From positions 170,730,726 to 170,794,725 of the forward strand of contig NC_088780.1 of NCBI RefSeq assembly GCF_958450345.1: 64,000 nucleotides of DNA. Direction: 5' to 3'. A program made the position numbers and the translations under genes. The first letter of the stretch is position 1; each line of letters begins with the position of its first letter. A model generated the notes under the pieces. It made no database searches. It had not been told where the DNA came from and worked only from the letters and a program-made list of their open reading frames with translations. This DNA comes from Calliphora vicina. Lineage: Eukaryota > Arthropoda > Insecta > Diptera > Calliphoridae. Positions 61,797 through 64,000 of the stretch are shown here, piece after piece.

Positions 61797-64000
61797 TTTT
61801 GAATTTCTAATGAAAAGATAGCGAAATGTTATATATTTTTGGGCCGATCGAGCTCCTTTTCTTGATTTAACGCTTATTGGCCAAGTTATTAACGAATTTA
61901 GATATTTTGAGTTTTTATATAAAAAATCGAATTTTGGTCAGAAATATGAGTGATCACAGATCGAGCTCCTTTTCTTGATTCAACGCGTATTGGCCAAGTT
62001 ATTAGCGAATTTAGATATTTTGATTTTTTATAAAAAAAATGGAATTTTGGTCAGAAATATGAGTGATCACAGATCAAGCTCCTTTTCTTGATTCAATGCT
62101 TATTGGCCAAGTTATTAGCGAATTTAGATATTTTGAGTTTTTATATACAAAATCGAATTTTGGTCAGAAATATGAGTGATCACAGATCGAGCTCCTTTTC
62201 TTGATTTTTGGCCAAGTTATTAGGGAATTAAGATATTTTTAGTTTTTATATAAAAAATCGTATTTTGGTCAGAAATATGAGTGATTACAGATCGAGCTCC
62301 TTTTCTTGATTTAACTCTTATTGGCCAAGTTATTAGGGAATTAAGATATTTTTAGTTTTTATATAAAAAATCGAATTTTGGTCAGAAATATGAGTGATTA
62401 CAGATCGAGCTCCTTTTCTTGATTTAACTCTTATTGGCCAAGTTATTAGGGAATTAAGATATTTTTAGTTTTTATATAAAAAATCGAATTTTGGTCAGAA
62501 ATATGAGTGATTACAGATCGAGCTCCTTTTCTTGATTTAACTCTTATTGGCCAAGTTATTAGGGAATTAAGATATTTTGAGTTTTTATATAAAAAATCGA
62601 ATTTTGGTCAGAAATAGGAGTGATCACAGATCGAGCTCCTTTTCTTGATTCAACGCTTATTGGCCAAGTTATTAGCGAATTTAGATATTTTGATTTTTTA
62701 TATAAAAAAATAAATTTTTGGTCAGACATATGAGTGATCACACATCGAGCTCCTGTTCTTGATTAAACGCTTATTGGCGAAGTTATTAGGGAATTTAGAT
62801 ATTTTGAGTTTTTATATAAAAAATCGAATTTTGGTCAGAAATATGAGTGATCACAGATCGAGCTCCTTTTCTTGATTTAACGCTTATTGGCCAAGTTATT
62901 AGGGAATTAAGATATTTTGAGTTTTTATATAAAAAATCGAATTTTGGTCAGAAATGTGAGTGATCACAGATCGAGCTCCTTTTCTTGATTCAACGCTTAT
63001 TGGCCAAGTTATTAGCGAATTTAGATATTTTGAATTTTTATATAAAAATTCGATTTTTGGTCAGAAATATGAGTGATCACAGATCGAGCTTCTTTTCTTG
63101 ATTCAATGCTTATTGGCCAAGTTATTAGAGAATTAAGATATTTTGAGTTTTTATATAAAAAATCGAATTTTGGTCAGAAATATGAGTGATCACAGATCGA
63201 GCTCCTTTTCTTGATTCAACGCTTATTGGCCAAGTTATTAGCGAATTTAGATATTTTGAGTTTTTATATAAAAAATCGATTTTTGGTCAGAAATATGAGT
63301 GATCACAGATCGAACTCCTTTTCTTGATTTAACGCTTATTGGCCAAGTTATTAGGGAATTAAGATATTTTGAGTTTTTATATAAAAAATCGAATTTTGGT
63401 CAGAAATATGAGTGATTACAGATCGAGCTCCTTTTCTTGATTCAACGCTTATTGGCCAAGTTATTAGCGAATTTAGATATTTTGAGTTTTTACATAAAAA
63501 ATCGAATTTTGGGTAGAAATATGAGTGATCACAGATCGAGATCCTTTTCTTGATTAAACGCTTATTGGCCAAGTTATTAGGGAATTAAGATATTTTGAGT
63601 TTTTATATAAAAAATCGAATTTTGGTCAGAAATATGAGTGATCACAGATCGAGCTCCTTTTCTTGATTCAACGCTTATTGGCCAAGTTATTAGCGAATTT
63701 AGATATTTTGAGTTTTTATATAAAAAATTCGATTTTTGGTCAGATATATGAGTGATCACAGATCGAGATAAAAACTCAAACTCACAGAGATAAAAACTCA
63801 AGATATCTAAATTCGCTAATAACTTGGCCAATAAGCGTTGGATCAAGAAAAAGATTTCGATCTGTGATCAATCATATTTCTGATCAGAATTTCTAAATTC
63901 GCAATAACTTGCCCAAGTTTAATCATGAAAAGCAGCTCGATCTGTGTCACTCATATTTCTGACCTAAAAACGATTTTTTATATAAAAACTCAAAATATCT
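61797..64000. repeat. 113-bp tandem satellite with an orientation switch
   Basis: Unit about 113 bp: gatcgagctccttttcttga, ttcaacgcttattggccaag, ttattagcgaatttagatat, tttgagtttttatataaaaa, tcgaattttggtcagaaata, tgagtgatcaca. Starts of gatcgagctc fall at 61846, 61959, 62072, 62185, 62290 (8-bp deletion), 62403, 62516, 62629 and so on: about 17 units to 63770. At 63770-63785 the array meets aaaactcaaactcacagaga and continues in reverse complement to the window end. Apparent open frames here are satellite, not genes. Confidence 0.95.

Noticed and set aside
63351..63846. Three overlapping minus-strand open frames repeating SKYLNSLITWPISVESRKGA
   Set aside because: They are translations of the 113-bp satellite; the repeated peptide follows the unit length and its neighbours have random stops.

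Overview
The window looks like the euchromatic genome of a higher (probably calyptrate) fly. It is very AT-rich, has fly-type introns (GTRAGT donors, pyrimidine-AG acceptors), and is packed with short inverted-repeat transposons and helentron (INE-1/DINE-1 type) elements. It carries a clear orthologue of Drosophila Fasciclin I. The species cannot be fixed from sequence alone; the assignment rests on protein similarity recalled from Drosophila and on the repeat types.

Two protein-coding genes are supported, both on the + strand. Fas1 runs from its first visible exon at 27082 to its stop at 39631. It encodes four fasciclin (FAS1) domains and a C-terminal GPI-anchor signal. The signal-peptide exon is not visible, so the first 27 kb are either a very long first intron or intergenic DNA upstream. 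Within Fas1 a 9-nt micro-exon (32021-32029, Ser-Phe-Lys) sits in the 8.1-kb intron between domains 2 and 3, and an in-frame 36-nt cassette exon (38937-38972) sits inside domain 4. The second gene (51949-59757, four coding exons, 1014 residues) is a multi-C2H2/C2HC zinc-finger protein, a likely nuclear DNA-binding factor that I cannot name.

Region by region: 1-27000 is gene-free and contains a 260-bp MITE, helentron copies, TTA/TAA-flanked MITEs, a foldback element interrupted by a solo LTR, a BED-finger hAT remnant, a hAT element with nested insertions, an ATACCGGTAT-rich element interrupted by a helentron, and a helentron interrupted by an unclassified 1.6-kb element. 27082-39631 is Fas1; its big intron holds a Tc1-like transposase remnant, nested MITEs, a TCGACGTCGAC-rich element and a LINE fragment. 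39632-51900 is intergenic, with MITEs, a hAT copy carrying a transposase fragment, and a tandemly duplicated Harbinger-like element with a Myb/SANT-like exon. 51949-59757 is the zinc-finger gene; its 3.9-kb last intron contains a hAT element with a Tc1/mariner MITE nested inside it. 61797-64000 is a 113-bp tandem satellite that flips orientation near 63775 and runs off the window. No tRNA, rRNA or CRISPR was seen.

Many insertions could be bounded precisely because target-site duplications, or uninterrupted copies elsewhere in the window, act as internal controls.
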